Source: Bacillota bacterium
GTDB taxonomy: Bacteria; Bacillota_B; Desulfitobacteriia; Desulfitobacteriales; Desulfitobacteriaceae
Assembly: GCA_021779415.1 (NCBI GenBank)
Contig: JAJYAS010000187.1
Span: 1 to 6,744 of the forward strand
Reading direction: 5' to 3'
DNA: 6,744 nucleotides
In this document: positions 1 through 6,744 of the stretch, piece after piece
How the letters are laid out: the number at the start of each line of letters is the position of its first letter
Position numbering within the stretch: the stretch's first letter is position 1
Program-made: the position numbers and the translations under genes
The notes under the pieces: model-generated
The model's database searches: none
The model's input: the letters and a program-made list of their open reading frames with translations, nothing else
What the model was told of the DNA's origin: nothing

Positions 1-2997
1 TTTCCGAATTCCGTCAATAATTTCGTTCGAGCCATCATGCAATTTAGCAATTTTTTCCACTCTTAATCCTTGGCCTTTTAAATAGCTCGTCGTACCCTCT
101 GTCGCTAGGATGCGAAATCCGAGTTCAGCGAAACGCCGGGCGAGGGCAGCCCCTTCCGCTTTATCACGATCTGCCAAGGTCACAAACACTGAACCATACG
201 TTGTAAAGGAGAGACCCGCTCCTTGAAGCGCTTTATAAAGAGCCTTTTCGTAGGTCCGATCCATCCCCATCACTTCGCCGGTGGATTTCATCTCTGGACC
301 CAAAGAGGGTTCGACCCGTTGAAGCTTGGAAAAAGAGAACACGGGAGCTTTGACGGCCACCCGATCCCCCGTCGGCCAGAGGCCACGTGGAATCTTAATC
401 TCTTCCCATGTCCTCCCCAAGATCACTTGAGTTGCCCAGTCGATAATTGGAACCCCTGTGACTTTACTCAGAAAAGGAACAGTGCGACTTGAGCGAGGGT
501 TGACTTCGAGAACAAAAAGATCTTTCTGATAAATTACATATTGAATGTTCAACAGACCTTTAATCTTTAAAGACCTTGCTAAGGATTCTGTCAAAGCAAT
601 TATACGCTCTTGCATACTCGAGTCCAACGTTTGAGGCGGATAGACCGCAATAGAATCCCCCGAGTGCACGCCTGCCCGTTCCAAATGCTCCATGATACCA
701 GGGATGAAGACATTTTCCCCGTCTGAGATTGCATCCACCTCAACCTCTGTCCCCAGCAGATATTGATCCATCCAAATCTCCTGGTCCGAGGAGGCCAACA
801 GAGCTCGCTTAACAACGGTTTCTAATTCCTTTTCTTCATAGACTATGTCCATGGCTCGCCCACCCAACACATAAGAAGGGCGAACCACCAAGGGAAATCC
901 GATCTCTTGGGCCACACGTTGCACTTGCTCCATGTTTGTAGCCCCACCGCCACGTGGCCGTTTGGCCCCGAGTTCTTGCAGCACGCGGTCAAACGTTCCC
1001 CGCTCCTCCGCTCGATCTATGTCCTCCACAGACGTGCCTAAAATACGATATCCACGCCCCGCTAGCCCACTAGCCAAGCCGATCGCGGTCTGTCCTCCGA
1101 ACTGAACTACCACACCGTCAGGCTGTTCTTTGTCCAGAATCGCCGAGACATCCTCTAGGGTTAAGGGCTCGAAATATAGCCGATCAGCGGTGTCAAAGTC
1201 CGTGGAGACTGTCTCTGGATTGTTATTAATAATAATACTTTCATACCCGGCCTTGCGCAGGGCCAGCACCGCATGCACAGAACAATAGTCAAATTCAATC
1301 CCTTGGCCAATCCTAATCGGGCCTGATCCTAAGACGACCACTTTGGGCCGCTTATGAACCTCTCCTTCGTCTTCAACATCGTAACTCGAATAAAAATAGG
1401 GAGTTGTGGCCTCAAACTCTCCGGCACAGGTATCAACCATTTTGAAAACTGGTCGCAGACCTTGCTGAATTCTGAACCGGCAGACGTCATCTTCCGTACT
1501 CTTCCAGAGAACCGCTATTTCCAAATCTGCGAATCCGAGCCGTTTAGCCCGAAGCAACATTTCTTGATCCCACGGTGCCTTTTCTAACAAGGCTATGTTC
1601 TCCACCAAGCGGTTGAGTATCACCAAGAAATACCGATTCCAGCCTGTCTCCTCTGCCAGCGAATCCACCGTCCAGCCACGCCTCAGCGCTTCTGCCAAAA
1701 CGAAGAGCTGTCGATCATCCGGCTTAAGGTAAGCGTTTTTAAGCTCAGCATCCGATAGTCCCTCGAGTTCCTTCAAGCGGACTCCGTACACCTTGATGTC
1801 GAGAGAACGGACGGCTTTGAGGAGAGCGGTTTCCAAGTTCCGACCGATGCCCATCACTTCGCCCGTGGCCTTCATCTGAGTACCCAAACGCCGGTCTGCT
1901 TCCGTGAATTTATCAAAAGGCCAGCGCGGAATTTTGACCACAACATAATCCAAAGCTGGTTCAAAACAAGCCGATGTTTTCCCGGTGACAGCATTCTTAA
2001 GTTCAGTCAGCGCGTAACCCAAGGCTATTTTGGCAGCCACTTTAGCAATCGGGTATCCTGTGGCCTTTGAAGCGAGAGCGCTAGAACGACTGAGACGGGG
2101 GTTGACCTCAATCACCACGTATTCCATGCGCGAAGGGTGAAGTGCAAACTGGACATTGCAGCCCCCTTCGATTCCGAGGCCATTCACGATCCTTCGAGAA
2201 GAGCTGCGCAACATCTGAACCTCCCTATCCGTCAAGGTCTGACAGGGCGCAACAACAATACTGTCTCCGGTATGAATTCCGACAGGGTCCATGTTTTCCA
2301 TGTGACAAATTGTAATGCAGTTTCCGATTCCATCACGTAAGACTTCAAACTCAACTTCTTTCCAACCGGCCACACTGCGCTCTACTAAGATCTGACCAAT
2401 GAGGCTAGCCTGCAAACCACTTGCTGCGACCATCGCCAGTTCCTCAGCATTTCGCACAATCCCTCCCCCCGTACCTCCCAGGGTAAAGGCTGGTCGTACA
2501 ATAAGGGGGTATCCCGTTTCTTGGGCGAAGGCGAGTGCCTCTTCGACCTCGGCTACAATCTTGCTTTCAGGAATGGGTTCACCTAGCTCCTGCATCAAGG
2601 TCCGAAAACTTTCTCGATCTTCCGCCTGATCAATGCTTTTCAAGGAAGTTCCCATCAAAGTGACCTCACAGCGCTCCAAAACCCCTCGTTTGGCAAGCTG
2701 ATACGCTAAGTTCAGGCCGGTTTGCCCTCCCATCGTAGGGATCAAGCCATCGGGCCTTTCTCGCTCAATAATTCGTTCCACAGATTCAACTGTCAACGGT
2801 TCGATATAGACTCGGTCCGCCGTTTCTCGATCCGTCATAATCGTTGCGGGATTGGAATTGACGAGGATGACTTCTACCCCTTCTTCGCGCAGAGCCCTGC
2901 AGGCCTGTGTGCCTGCATAGTCAAACTCAGCTGCCTGCCCAATCACGATGGGGCCTGATCCGATCACCAGAACTTTTTTCCACTCCTTCTTGGGCAT
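1..2997 (-). CDS. carB: Carbamoyl-phosphate synthase large subunit, 3' end cut by window edge
   Basis: This subunit makes carbamoyl phosphate from bicarbonate, two ATP and the ammonia supplied by CarA, the first step towards UMP and arginine. The frame is open for 999 codons with no stop and runs off the left edge; the family is about 1,070 residues, so roughly the last 70 are missing. Two homologous halves are visible. The first (1 to about 400) has GSGPIVIGQ near 13, [14 protein letters not shown] near 166 and [11 protein letters not shown] near 296. An oligomerisation region (about 400-550) follows. The second half has [10 protein letters not shown] near 557, [13 protein letters not shown] near 704 and [10 protein letters not shown] near 830. 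The MGS-like allosteric domain starts near 935; [10 protein letters not shown] at 965-974 matches the effector-binding loop, but the rest lies outside. The ATG lies 2 nt after the carA stop, with a purine-rich site (minus strand AAAGGGGAG, 3007-3015) inside the carA end, so coupled translation is likely. Identity is secure. Whether it serves pyrimidines only or arginine too cannot be read here, although the operon argues for pyrimidines (a pyrAB role). Confidence 0.98.
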   Translation of the reverse strand, partial: MPKKEWKKVLVIGSGPIVIGQAAEFDYAGTQACRALREEGVEVILVNSNPATIMTDRETADRVYIEPLTVESVERIIERERPDGLIPTMGGQTGLNLAYQLAKRGVLERCEVTLMGTSLKSIDQAEDRESFRTLMQELGEPIPESKIVAEVEEALAFAQETGYPLIVRPAFTLGGTGGGIVRNAEELAMVAASGLQASLIGQILVERSVAGWKEVEFEVLRDGIGNCITICHMENMDPVGIHTGDSIVVAPCQTLTDREVQMLRSSSRRIVNGLGIEGGCNVQFALHPSRMEYVVIEVNPRLSRSSALASKATGYPIAKVAAKIALGYALTELKNAVTGKTSACFEPALDYVVVKIPRWPFDKFTEADRRLGTQMKATGEVMGIGRNLETALLKAVRSLDIKVYGVRLKELEGLSDAELKNAYLKPDDRQLFVLAEALRRGWTVDSLAEETGWNRYFLVILNRLVENIALLEKAPWDQEMLLRAKRLGFADLEIAVLWKSTEDDVCRFRIQQGLRPVFKMVDTCAGEFEATTPYFYSSYDVEDEGEVHKRPKVVVLGSGPIRIGQGIEFDYCSVHAVLALRKAGYESIIINNNPETVSTDFDTADRLYFEPLTLEDVSAILDKEQPDGVVVQFGGQTAIGLASGLAGRGYRILGTSVEDIDRAEERGTFDRVLQELGAKRPRGGGATNMEQVQRVAQEIGFPLVVRPSYVLGGRAMDIVYEEKELETVVKRALLASSDQEIWMDQYLLGTEVEVDAISDGENVFIPGIMEHLERAGVHSGDSIAVYPPQTLDSSMQERIIALTESLARSLKIKGLLNIQYVIYQKDLFVLEVNPRSSRTVPFLSKVTGVPIIDWATQVILGRTWEEIKIPRGLWPTGDRVAVKAPVFSFSKLQRVEPSLGPEMKSTGEVMGMDRTYEKALYKALQGAGLSFTTYGSVFVTLADRDKAEGAALARRFAELGFRILATEGTTSYLKGQGLRVEKIAKLHDGSNEIIDGIRK

Positions 2998-2999
2998 TC

Positions 3000-4112
3000 C
3001 TATCTTCTCCCCTTTCTAGCTAGACCACGCTCTACGATTTCCTTAAAGCGATCAAAAACTTCAGCGTTTTCCTCAGGTCCCGGAGCCCCTTCTGGATGAA
3101 ATTGTACAGATAGGATCGGGAAGGACTGATGCTCCATTCCTTCTACGGTTCCATCATTAAGATTACGCAAGGTCACTTCAAAACCTGAACCTTTTAAAGA
3201 ATCTTCGTTTACCGCGTACCCATGGTTTTGAGACGTCATGGTCGCTTTGCCTGAACGCAAATCGATGACCGGATGATTACCCCCGCGATGCCCGTAAGAA
3301 AGCTTATAAGTCGCCCCACCTGCAGCCAGGGCCAACAGTTGATGACCTAAGCAAATCCCCAAGACTGGCAACTGATCATACAACCTACGCACCGTGGCTA
3401 CAACTTCTGGCAGTTCACTAGGATCTCCCGGACCATTACTTAAAACCACTCCGCTGGGTCGTTGCCTTAGAATTTCTTCAGCCGTTGACCCCGCTGGAAA
3501 CACCATGATTCTGAACCCTCTCTCCTGAAGGTTACGAATAATATTCCGTTTGACGCCAAAGTCGAGTACAGCGATTAACGGACCTGAACCTGGTATTTCA
3601 TAGGCTTCTTTGACCGTTGAGCGATAAACCCAATGTTCGCCTTTCTCTCCTGTTGCGTCTTTTCCCCGAAAATTGGACCAGAACTCCCGCCCAGCCTCCT
3701 CGGTTTGAACCAGTACGCCAGGTAATGTACCAAACTGTCGCAGATACCTTGTCAACGCCCGCGTATCCACGCCCTTTAATCCCTGTACACCATGCTGCTG
3801 GCAATAGTCCTCCAACGATCCCTCCCCATGCAAACTTCCCTCTCCCTCAGAAAGCTCCCGCACAATGAGTCCCTGTAGACGAGTTTTATCCGCTTCATTT
3901 TCTTCATGATGCCAGCCATAATTTCCAATTTGAGGTTGGGTCAGGACAAGAATCTGTCCCGCATAGGACAAATCCGTCACCATTTCCTGATAGCCGCTCA
4001 TCGACGTATTGAAGACCACTTCCTGCTCTGTCACCAAACTAGAACTCTTCGCCCACGCCCCAAACTCTTTCCCCTCAAAGGTCGTCCCATCCTTAAAAAC
4101 GAGATAAGCCAC
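3000..4112 (-). CDS. carA: Carbamoyl-phosphate synthase small subunit (glutamine amidotransferase)
   Basis: CarA hydrolyses glutamine and channels ammonia to CarB in the cytoplasm. With the GTG start chosen here it has 370 residues, normal for the family. The N-terminal CPSase_sm_chain domain (1 to about 140) opens with [17 protein letters not shown] and includes [11 protein letters not shown] and the [13 protein letters not shown] motif. A class I glutamine amidotransferase domain follows from about 175: [12 protein letters not shown] (184-195), NGPGDP (226-231), GICLGHQ with the nucleophile Cys254, SQNHGYAV, and QFHPEG with His339 and Glu341 completing the triad. The frame stays open up to a TTG at 4148 (382 residues), but that start has no Shine-Dalgarno site and adds 12 residues with no family match. 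GTG at 4112 has a good site 8 nt upstream and puts AYLV at the N-terminus as in homologues. Oddities: TDL where TDP is usual, LTQP for LTYP, and a small [11 protein letters not shown] repeat (90-100) where homologues carry an Asn-Trp/Phe-Arg segment. Function is near certain; the start is likely but unproven. Confidence 0.97.
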   Translation of the reverse strand: MAYLVFKDGTTFEGKEFGAWAKSSSLVTEQEVVFNTSMSGYQEMVTDLSYAGQILVLTQPQIGNYGWHHEENEADKTRLQGLIVRELSEGEGSLHGEGSLEDYCQQHGVQGLKGVDTRALTRYLRQFGTLPGVLVQTEEAGREFWSNFRGKDATGEKGEHWVYRSTVKEAYEIPGSGPLIAVLDFGVKRNIIRNLQERGFRIMVFPAGSTAEEILRQRPSGVVLSNGPGDPSELPEVVATVRRLYDQLPVLGICLGHQLLALAAGGATYKLSYGHRGGNHPVIDLRSGKATMTSQNHGYAVNEDSLKGSGFEVTLRNLNDGTVEGMEHQSFPILSVQFHPEGAPGPEENAEVFDRFKEIVERGLARKGRR

Positions 4113-4120
4113 TTTCGACA

Positions 4121-4126
4121 CTTCCT
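4121..4126 (-). promoter_or_regulatory. Ribosome binding site that fixes the carA start
   Basis: The minus strand reads AGGAAG (within AGAGGAAG), 8 nt before the GTG at 4112. No comparable site precedes the TTG at 4148, the only upstream start that would extend the frame much. An alternative GTG at 4121 overlaps this site and so is unlikely. Confidence 0.7.
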
Positions 4127-4157
4127 CTCTATCTCTCAAATTCCGCAATTCGAAATT

Positions 4158-5468
4158 CTATAGTACCATTCTATCTCTTTGGACAAGACGGCCTTCCACC
4201 CATACCATAACCGGAAAGCCTTGTAAGGTTTTTCCCAAGAACGGGGTATTTCGCGCTTTCGAAACCAACTTGGCCGGGTCGACGACTTCCGATAAATCCG
4301 GATCAAAGAGCACCATATCTGCCGGAGCCCCGGGTTTTAGAGTTCCCCCGCTCAAACCGAACCGTCGTGCCGGAGAAACGCTCCAGGCCTCGATCACCCG
4401 ATCTAGGGATAAGCGTCCGGGCAACACCAAATGCTGCCAAACTGCACTCAAGGCAGTCTCTAGGCTGGCAATCCCAAACGGCGCCTCCGCAAAGGGTCGA
4501 GCTTTTTCCGCCTGGGTATGGGGAGCGTGATCCGTAGCGATCATATCAATAGTCCCATCACTAAGCCCTACAATAAGGGCCTCTCGGTCTCCTCGGGAAC
4601 CTAAAGGAGGATTCACTTTAAGTATGGTATCCGTAAGGTTTATCTCTTCATCGCAAAAGATCAAATGGTGAGGATTCACTTCGGCCGTGACATCAACCCC
4701 ACGGGCTTTTGCTCTGCGAATCAAGTCAACACTCTCTGTAGTAGAAATATGAGCGAGATGAAGTTTTCCACCCGTTTCCTCTGCCAGTAACAAATCCCGA
4801 GCCACGATCACGCTTTCTGCACTAGCTGGAATTCCGCGCAAGCCCATCCGACCTGACGCCACTCCGCGACGCATGAGACCATCTCCAGCTAAGTCCTTAT
4901 CCTCGCAATGACTAATAATGGGAAGCCCCGTCAGTTTGGCATATTCTAAGGCGAGTCGCATCACTTCTGCATTTTGGATATTTCTACCGTCATCGGAAAA
5001 GGCTACAGCTCCGCCCTCTTTCATATCTGCCATTTCGGCCAGTTCGCTCCCCTGCATCCCTTTGGTAACCGTCCCAATCGGCAATACATGGGCATACCCT
5101 GCACGTTCACCCTGCAAGCGCACAAATTCAACTAACCCACGATTGTCAATCACAGGCTGCGTGTTCGCCATAGCCAGAATGGTTGTAAATCCTCCGCGCA
5201 CTGCAGCTCGCGAACCACTCAGAATATCCTCTTTGTCCTCTTGTCCCGGTTCACGCAGATGAGTGTGGACATCAATTAGCCCCGGGAAAAGGAATTTTCC
5301 TTGACCATCGATCGCTTCCACTGCTTCGCCCTGCGCTTTTTCTAACACCTCAGCCTCTGTCATTGAGGAAGAGATTTCTAACACCTTCCCACTCTTAATT
5401 AGAACATCGCGGGGAGCAGAAATCGTTTGACTCGGATCAATAACCCTTACTTCTTTAAGCCACCACAT
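4158..5468 (-). CDS. pyrC: Dihydroorotase, class I (cyclic amidohydrolase)
   Basis: PyrC reversibly cyclises N-carbamoyl-L-aspartate to L-dihydroorotate, the third step of UMP synthesis. The 436-residue product has the usual length and amidohydrolase layout: a short N-terminal beta part with RVIDPSQ (8-14), the metal-binding strand GLIDVHTHLREPGQE (His68 and His70), GGFTTILAMANTQP (92-105), FSDDG around Asp159/Asp160, SHCED (His187), LHLAHIST (His240), the NPHHL segment (265-269), IATDHAPH with the catalytic Asp313, and a C-terminal beta part with the PGAPADMVLFD signature (379-389). FSDDG marks the class I type in which Asp, not a carboxylated Lys, bridges the metals; that assignment is from family knowledge. 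The ATG overlaps the end of pyrB by 14 nt and has a near-perfect Shine-Dalgarno site. The TAG stop is followed by a 45 nt gap to carA. All metal ligands are present, so it should be active rather than a PyrC-like non-catalytic partner of PyrB. Other amidohydrolases (hydantoinase, allantoinase) are unlikely given the motifs and the operon. Confidence 0.97.
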   Translation of the reverse strand: MWWLKEVRVIDPSQTISAPRDVLIKSGKVLEISSSMTEAEVLEKAQGEAVEAIDGQGKFLFPGLIDVHTHLREPGQEDKEDILSGSRAAVRGGFTTILAMANTQPVIDNRGLVEFVRLQGERAGYAHVLPIGTVTKGMQGSELAEMADMKEGGAVAFSDDGRNIQNAEVMRLALEYAKLTGLPIISHCEDKDLAGDGLMRRGVASGRMGLRGIPASAESVIVARDLLLAEETGGKLHLAHISTTESVDLIRRAKARGVDVTAEVNPHHLIFCDEEINLTDTILKVNPPLGSRGDREALIVGLSDGTIDMIATDHAPHTQAEKARPFAEAPFGIASLETALSAVWQHLVLPGRLSLDRVIEAWSVSPARRFGLSGGTLKPGAPADMVLFDPDLSEVVDPAKLVSKARNTPFLGKTLQGFPVMVWVEGRLVQRDRMVL

Positions 5469-6390
5469 TGCTAGATCCTCCTATCAGTAAATATATAAGA
5501 GCCATGCGAATGGCCACACCGTTCGTAACCTGCCGCTCAATCAAAGCGTCTACACCATCAGCCACATCATCCGAGATTTCTACGCCACGGTTCATCGGAC
5601 CAGGGTGTAACACAATACTCTGCTTTCCTGTTTTCTTTAGACGGTCAGTCGTCAAACCGTAGAGATGACTATACTCACGAAGGCTCGGAAAGAGTCCGCT
5701 TTTCTGCCGTTCAAGTTGGAGGCGAAGTGCCATCACGACATCAGCTCCCAGTAAAGCGCTGTCAAGATTATGAGACATTTTCACACCCAGCCCCTCCATT
5801 TCAGCTGGAAGTAGAGTGGGAGGACCCACCAAAGTCACATTCACACCGAGTTTCTGAAGCCCCCACGCATTGCTCCGAGCAACCCTAGAGTGCAAAACAT
5901 CCCCAACGATAACAACATTTTTACCTTCTAGGTCTCCAAGACGTTCCTCCATCGTGAAAATATCCAGTAAGGCTTGGGTTGGATGTTCATGCTGACCGTC
6001 TCCGGCATTAATGACCCCTGCATCTAGGATATTCGCCAAAAAGTTTGCAGAGCCTGAACTGGGATGCCTAAGGATCACCAGATCAGCGCGCATCGCTTGA
6101 ATCGTCTTAGCGGTGTCATACAAACTTTCCCCTTTACTCACACTACTCTGGGCTACAGCGATACTCGTTGTATCGGCCCCCAAAACCTTTCCAGCCATTT
6201 CAAAGGAGGTTCGTGTTCGAGTACTTGCTTCATAGAAGAGATTCACCACGGATTTCCCTTTTAACGTAGGCAACTTCTTTATCGGACGCATTAAAATTTC
6301 TTTCATTACTTTCGCAGTATGCAGAATCTGACGAATTTCCTCTACGCTCATATCTTCTATCGCAAGAATATCTTTACGCTGCCACTTCAT
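5455..6390 (-). CDS. pyrB: Aspartate carbamoyltransferase catalytic subunit
   Basis: PyrB transfers the carbamoyl group from carbamoyl phosphate to L-aspartate, giving N-carbamoyl-L-aspartate, the committed pyrimidine step. The 311 residues match the family length. The carbamoyl-phosphate domain shows FYEASTRTRTSFE (52-64) with the STRTR phosphate loop at 56-60, the catalytic loop SSVSKGESL (82-90, Ser82 and Lys86), HEHPTQALLD (134-143), and GDVLHSRVARS (163-173). The aspartate domain has LRLQLER (222-228, with the Arg and Gln that hold aspartate) and HPGPMNRGVE (262-271). STRTR together with the LRLQ and HPGPMNRG motifs separates it from ornithine carbamoyltransferase. The ATG has an AGGAAG site 7 nt upstream. 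It is the first gene after the attenuator. No pyrI regulatory subunit gene lies beside it, which fits a Bacillus-type unregulated trimer or a complex with PyrC, though pyrI elsewhere in the genome cannot be excluded. The stop lies within pyrC. Confidence 0.98.
   Translation of the reverse strand: MKWQRKDILAIEDMSVEEIRQILHTAKVMKEILMRPIKKLPTLKGKSVVNLFYEASTRTRTSFEMAGKVLGADTTSIAVAQSSVSKGESLYDTAKTIQAMRADLVILRHPSSGSANFLANILDAGVINAGDGQHEHPTQALLDIFTMEERLGDLEGKNVVIVGDVLHSRVARSNAWGLQKLGVNVTLVGPPTLLPAEMEGLGVKMSHNLDSALLGADVVMALRLQLERQKSGLFPSLREYSHLYGLTTDRLKKTGKQSIVLHPGPMNRGVEISDDVADGVDALIERQVTNGVAIRMALIYLLIGGSSNVVA
5477..5482 (-). promoter_or_regulatory. Strong ribosome binding site for pyrC inside the pyrB 3' end
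   Basis: The minus strand reads AGGAGG (within TAGGAGGAT), 8 nt before the pyrC ATG at 5468. It lies within the last codons of pyrB, so ribosomes ending pyrB pass over it. It supports 5468 as the true pyrC start despite the 14 nt overlap, and suggests coupled translation that can also initiate independently. Confidence 0.8.
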
Positions 6391-6397
6391 CGTAACA

Positions 6398-6403
6398 CTT
6401 CCT
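6398..6403 (-). promoter_or_regulatory. Ribosome binding site for pyrB
   Basis: The minus strand reads AGGAAG (within TTAGGAAGTG), 7 nt before the ATG at 6390. It lies about 75 nt beyond the attenuator's terminator U-tract, so it is transcribed only in read-through RNA. Confidence 0.7.
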
Positions 6404-6477
6404 AACTTCTTTCACTCTTATTATCTCTAAGTATGCAAATATGTCCCCAGTCCCATTCTGAATACTCTTTAAACATT

Positions 6478-6507
6478 AAAAAAATCCTCGTCCCAAGAGG
6501 GAGAGGA
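6478..6507 (-). terminator. Intrinsic terminator of the pyr attenuator
   Basis: In minus-strand RNA, UCCUC (6503-6507) pairs with GAGGA (6485-6489) and CCC (6499-6501) with GGG (6492-6494), with a UCUU loop and a small internal loop, followed at once by seven U residues (6478-6484). This is a typical Rho-independent terminator placed between pyrR and pyrB. As the terminator arm of a PyrR attenuator it should form when the upstream PyrR-binding hairpin is stabilised, and be blocked when the antiterminator forms. It sits about 90 nt before pyrB, so it controls pyrB and everything downstream. Confidence 0.88.
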
Positions 6508-6543
6508 GTTAAAATAGGCTTTAAACCTATATCCACCCGCCCC
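6499..6543 (-). promoter_or_regulatory. Antiterminator arm of the pyr attenuator
   Basis: The minus-strand G-rich run GGGGCGGGUGG (6533-6543) can pair, with G-U pairs and mismatches, with the 5' strand of the terminator (6499-6509). It is capped by an inner perfect hairpin, AUAGG (6526-6530) with CCUAU (6514-6518). It shares bases with the PyrR-binding hairpin on its 5' side and with the terminator on its 3' side, so it is mutually exclusive with both. Pairing was judged by eye; no folding energy was calculated. Confidence 0.68.
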
Positions 6544-6574
6544 TTGACTATCTCTCTGGATAGCATTTAAAGGG
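6541..6574 (-). promoter_or_regulatory. PyrR-binding anti-antiterminator hairpin
   Basis: Minus-strand RNA has a lower stem CCCUU (6570-6574) with AAGGG (6541-6545), an asymmetric internal loop (6 and 2 nt), an upper stem CUAUC (6559-6563) with GAUAG (6548-6552), and the hexaloop CAGAGA (6553-6558). This matches the known PyrR-binding loop architecture, with its UCCAGAGAG core. PyrR with UMP bound is expected to hold this hairpin, preventing the antiterminator and so allowing termination; with PRPP high, PyrR lets go. The pyrR gene lies immediately upstream, which supports the reading. Confidence 0.87.
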
Positions 6575-6610
6575 TAAAGTCTCATTTAGTTCATAGTTCT
6601 TTTGTATTAT

Positions 6611-6744
6611 TTAACTTGGATTATTATCTTCCCGTTCCAGTAAGAGTACATCCTCATCCCCATCGACTTCCTGCAAACGCACAGCTACAATTTCTCGACT
6701 TGACGTGGGAAGGTTCTTGCCGACATAGTCTGCTCGAATGGGCA
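6611..6744 (-). CDS. pyrR: PyrR pyrimidine operon attenuator / uracil phosphoribosyltransferase, C-terminal end only
   Basis: Only the last 43 codons and a TAA stop are present; the gene runs off the right edge, and the full protein is about 180 residues. The visible part, [14 protein letters not shown] followed by [14 protein letters not shown], is the characteristic PyrR C-terminus ([13 protein letters not shown] then a VxVxLxExDxxD strand). PyrR is an RNA-binding regulator of the phosphoribosyltransferase fold that senses UMP against PRPP and binds pyr leader RNA; many members also have weak uracil phosphoribosyltransferase activity. The PRPP-binding motif lies outside the window, so catalysis cannot be judged. 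Its 3' end is 37 nt from a hairpin that looks like its own RNA target. No pyrP uracil permease gene follows, unlike B. subtilis. Confidence 0.93.
   Translation of the reverse strand, partial: PIRADYVGKNLPTSSREIVAVRLQEVDGDEDVLLLEREDNNPS

Noticed and set aside
600..815. 71-codon minus-strand open frame within carB
   Set aside because: It is in a different frame from the intact CarB reading, which encodes recognisable family residues across the same bases.
1..2997. Possible carB pseudogene, because no complete frame is bounded in the window
   Set aside because: Reading every codon on the minus strand found no stop or frameshift; the gene simply leaves the window at base 1.
4113..4157. Regulatory element or terminator in the pyrC-carA gap
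   Set aside because: Only 45 nt with no hairpin plus U-tract; it holds just the carA ribosome site and the upstream TTG codon.
3598..4163. Several plus- and minus-strand open frames of 68-85 codons over carA
   Set aside because: All overlap conserved CarA coding sequence in other frames and have proline- or arginine-rich, low-information translations typical of shadows.
4918..5262. 114-codon plus-strand open frame
   Set aside because: It is antisense to the conserved core of pyrC, has no homologous-looking motif and no ribosome site; a shadow of the real gene.
6586..6744. A promoter for pyrB in or after the pyrR 3' end
   Set aside because: No convincing -35/-10 pair was seen; the attenuator implies read-through from a promoter upstream of pyrR.

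Overview
The window is one strand-coherent block of the de novo UMP (pyrimidine) biosynthesis operon. All genes lie on the minus strand, so transcription runs from high to low coordinates: pyrR (3' end only, cut by the right edge), a PyrR-type attenuator, pyrB, pyrC, carA, and carB (3' end cut by the left edge). The gene order, the PyrR regulator with its RNA target, the class I dihydroorotase, strong purine-rich Shine-Dalgarno sites and GTG start use all point to a Firmicute. The moderate GC content and the lack of a uracil permease gene (pyrP) between pyrR and pyrB suggest the Clostridia, perhaps a Desulfitobacterium/Desulfosporosinus-like Peptococcaceae. That placement is an inference from overall look, not a database match.

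Layout: 6611-6744 encodes the last 43 residues of PyrR. The 220 bp at 6391-6610 hold a three-part attenuator (PyrR-binding anti-antiterminator, competing antiterminator, intrinsic terminator) and the pyrB ribosome binding site. pyrB (5455-6390) overlaps pyrC (4158-5468) by 14 nt. A 45 nt gap separates pyrC from the preferred GTG start of carA (3000-4112), and carB follows carA after 2 nt. The left 2,997 bp are a single uninterrupted carB frame of 999 codons, lacking only about the last 70 residues.

How it works together: CarA releases ammonia from glutamine and passes it to CarB, which makes carbamoyl phosphate from bicarbonate, ammonia and two ATP. PyrB joins this to aspartate, and PyrC closes the ring to dihydroorotate. 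The remaining steps (dihydroorotate dehydrogenase, PyrE, PyrF) are not in the window and probably lie beyond the left edge. When UMP is plentiful, PyrR should bind the nascent leader RNA, release the terminator and stop transcription before pyrB. No mobile element, CRISPR array, RNA gene or clearly new system was found. The least ordinary points are a 38-codon open frame running through the attenuator, a PyrR-binding loop that departs from consensus while keeping its pairing, and an altered segment in the CarA N-terminal domain.
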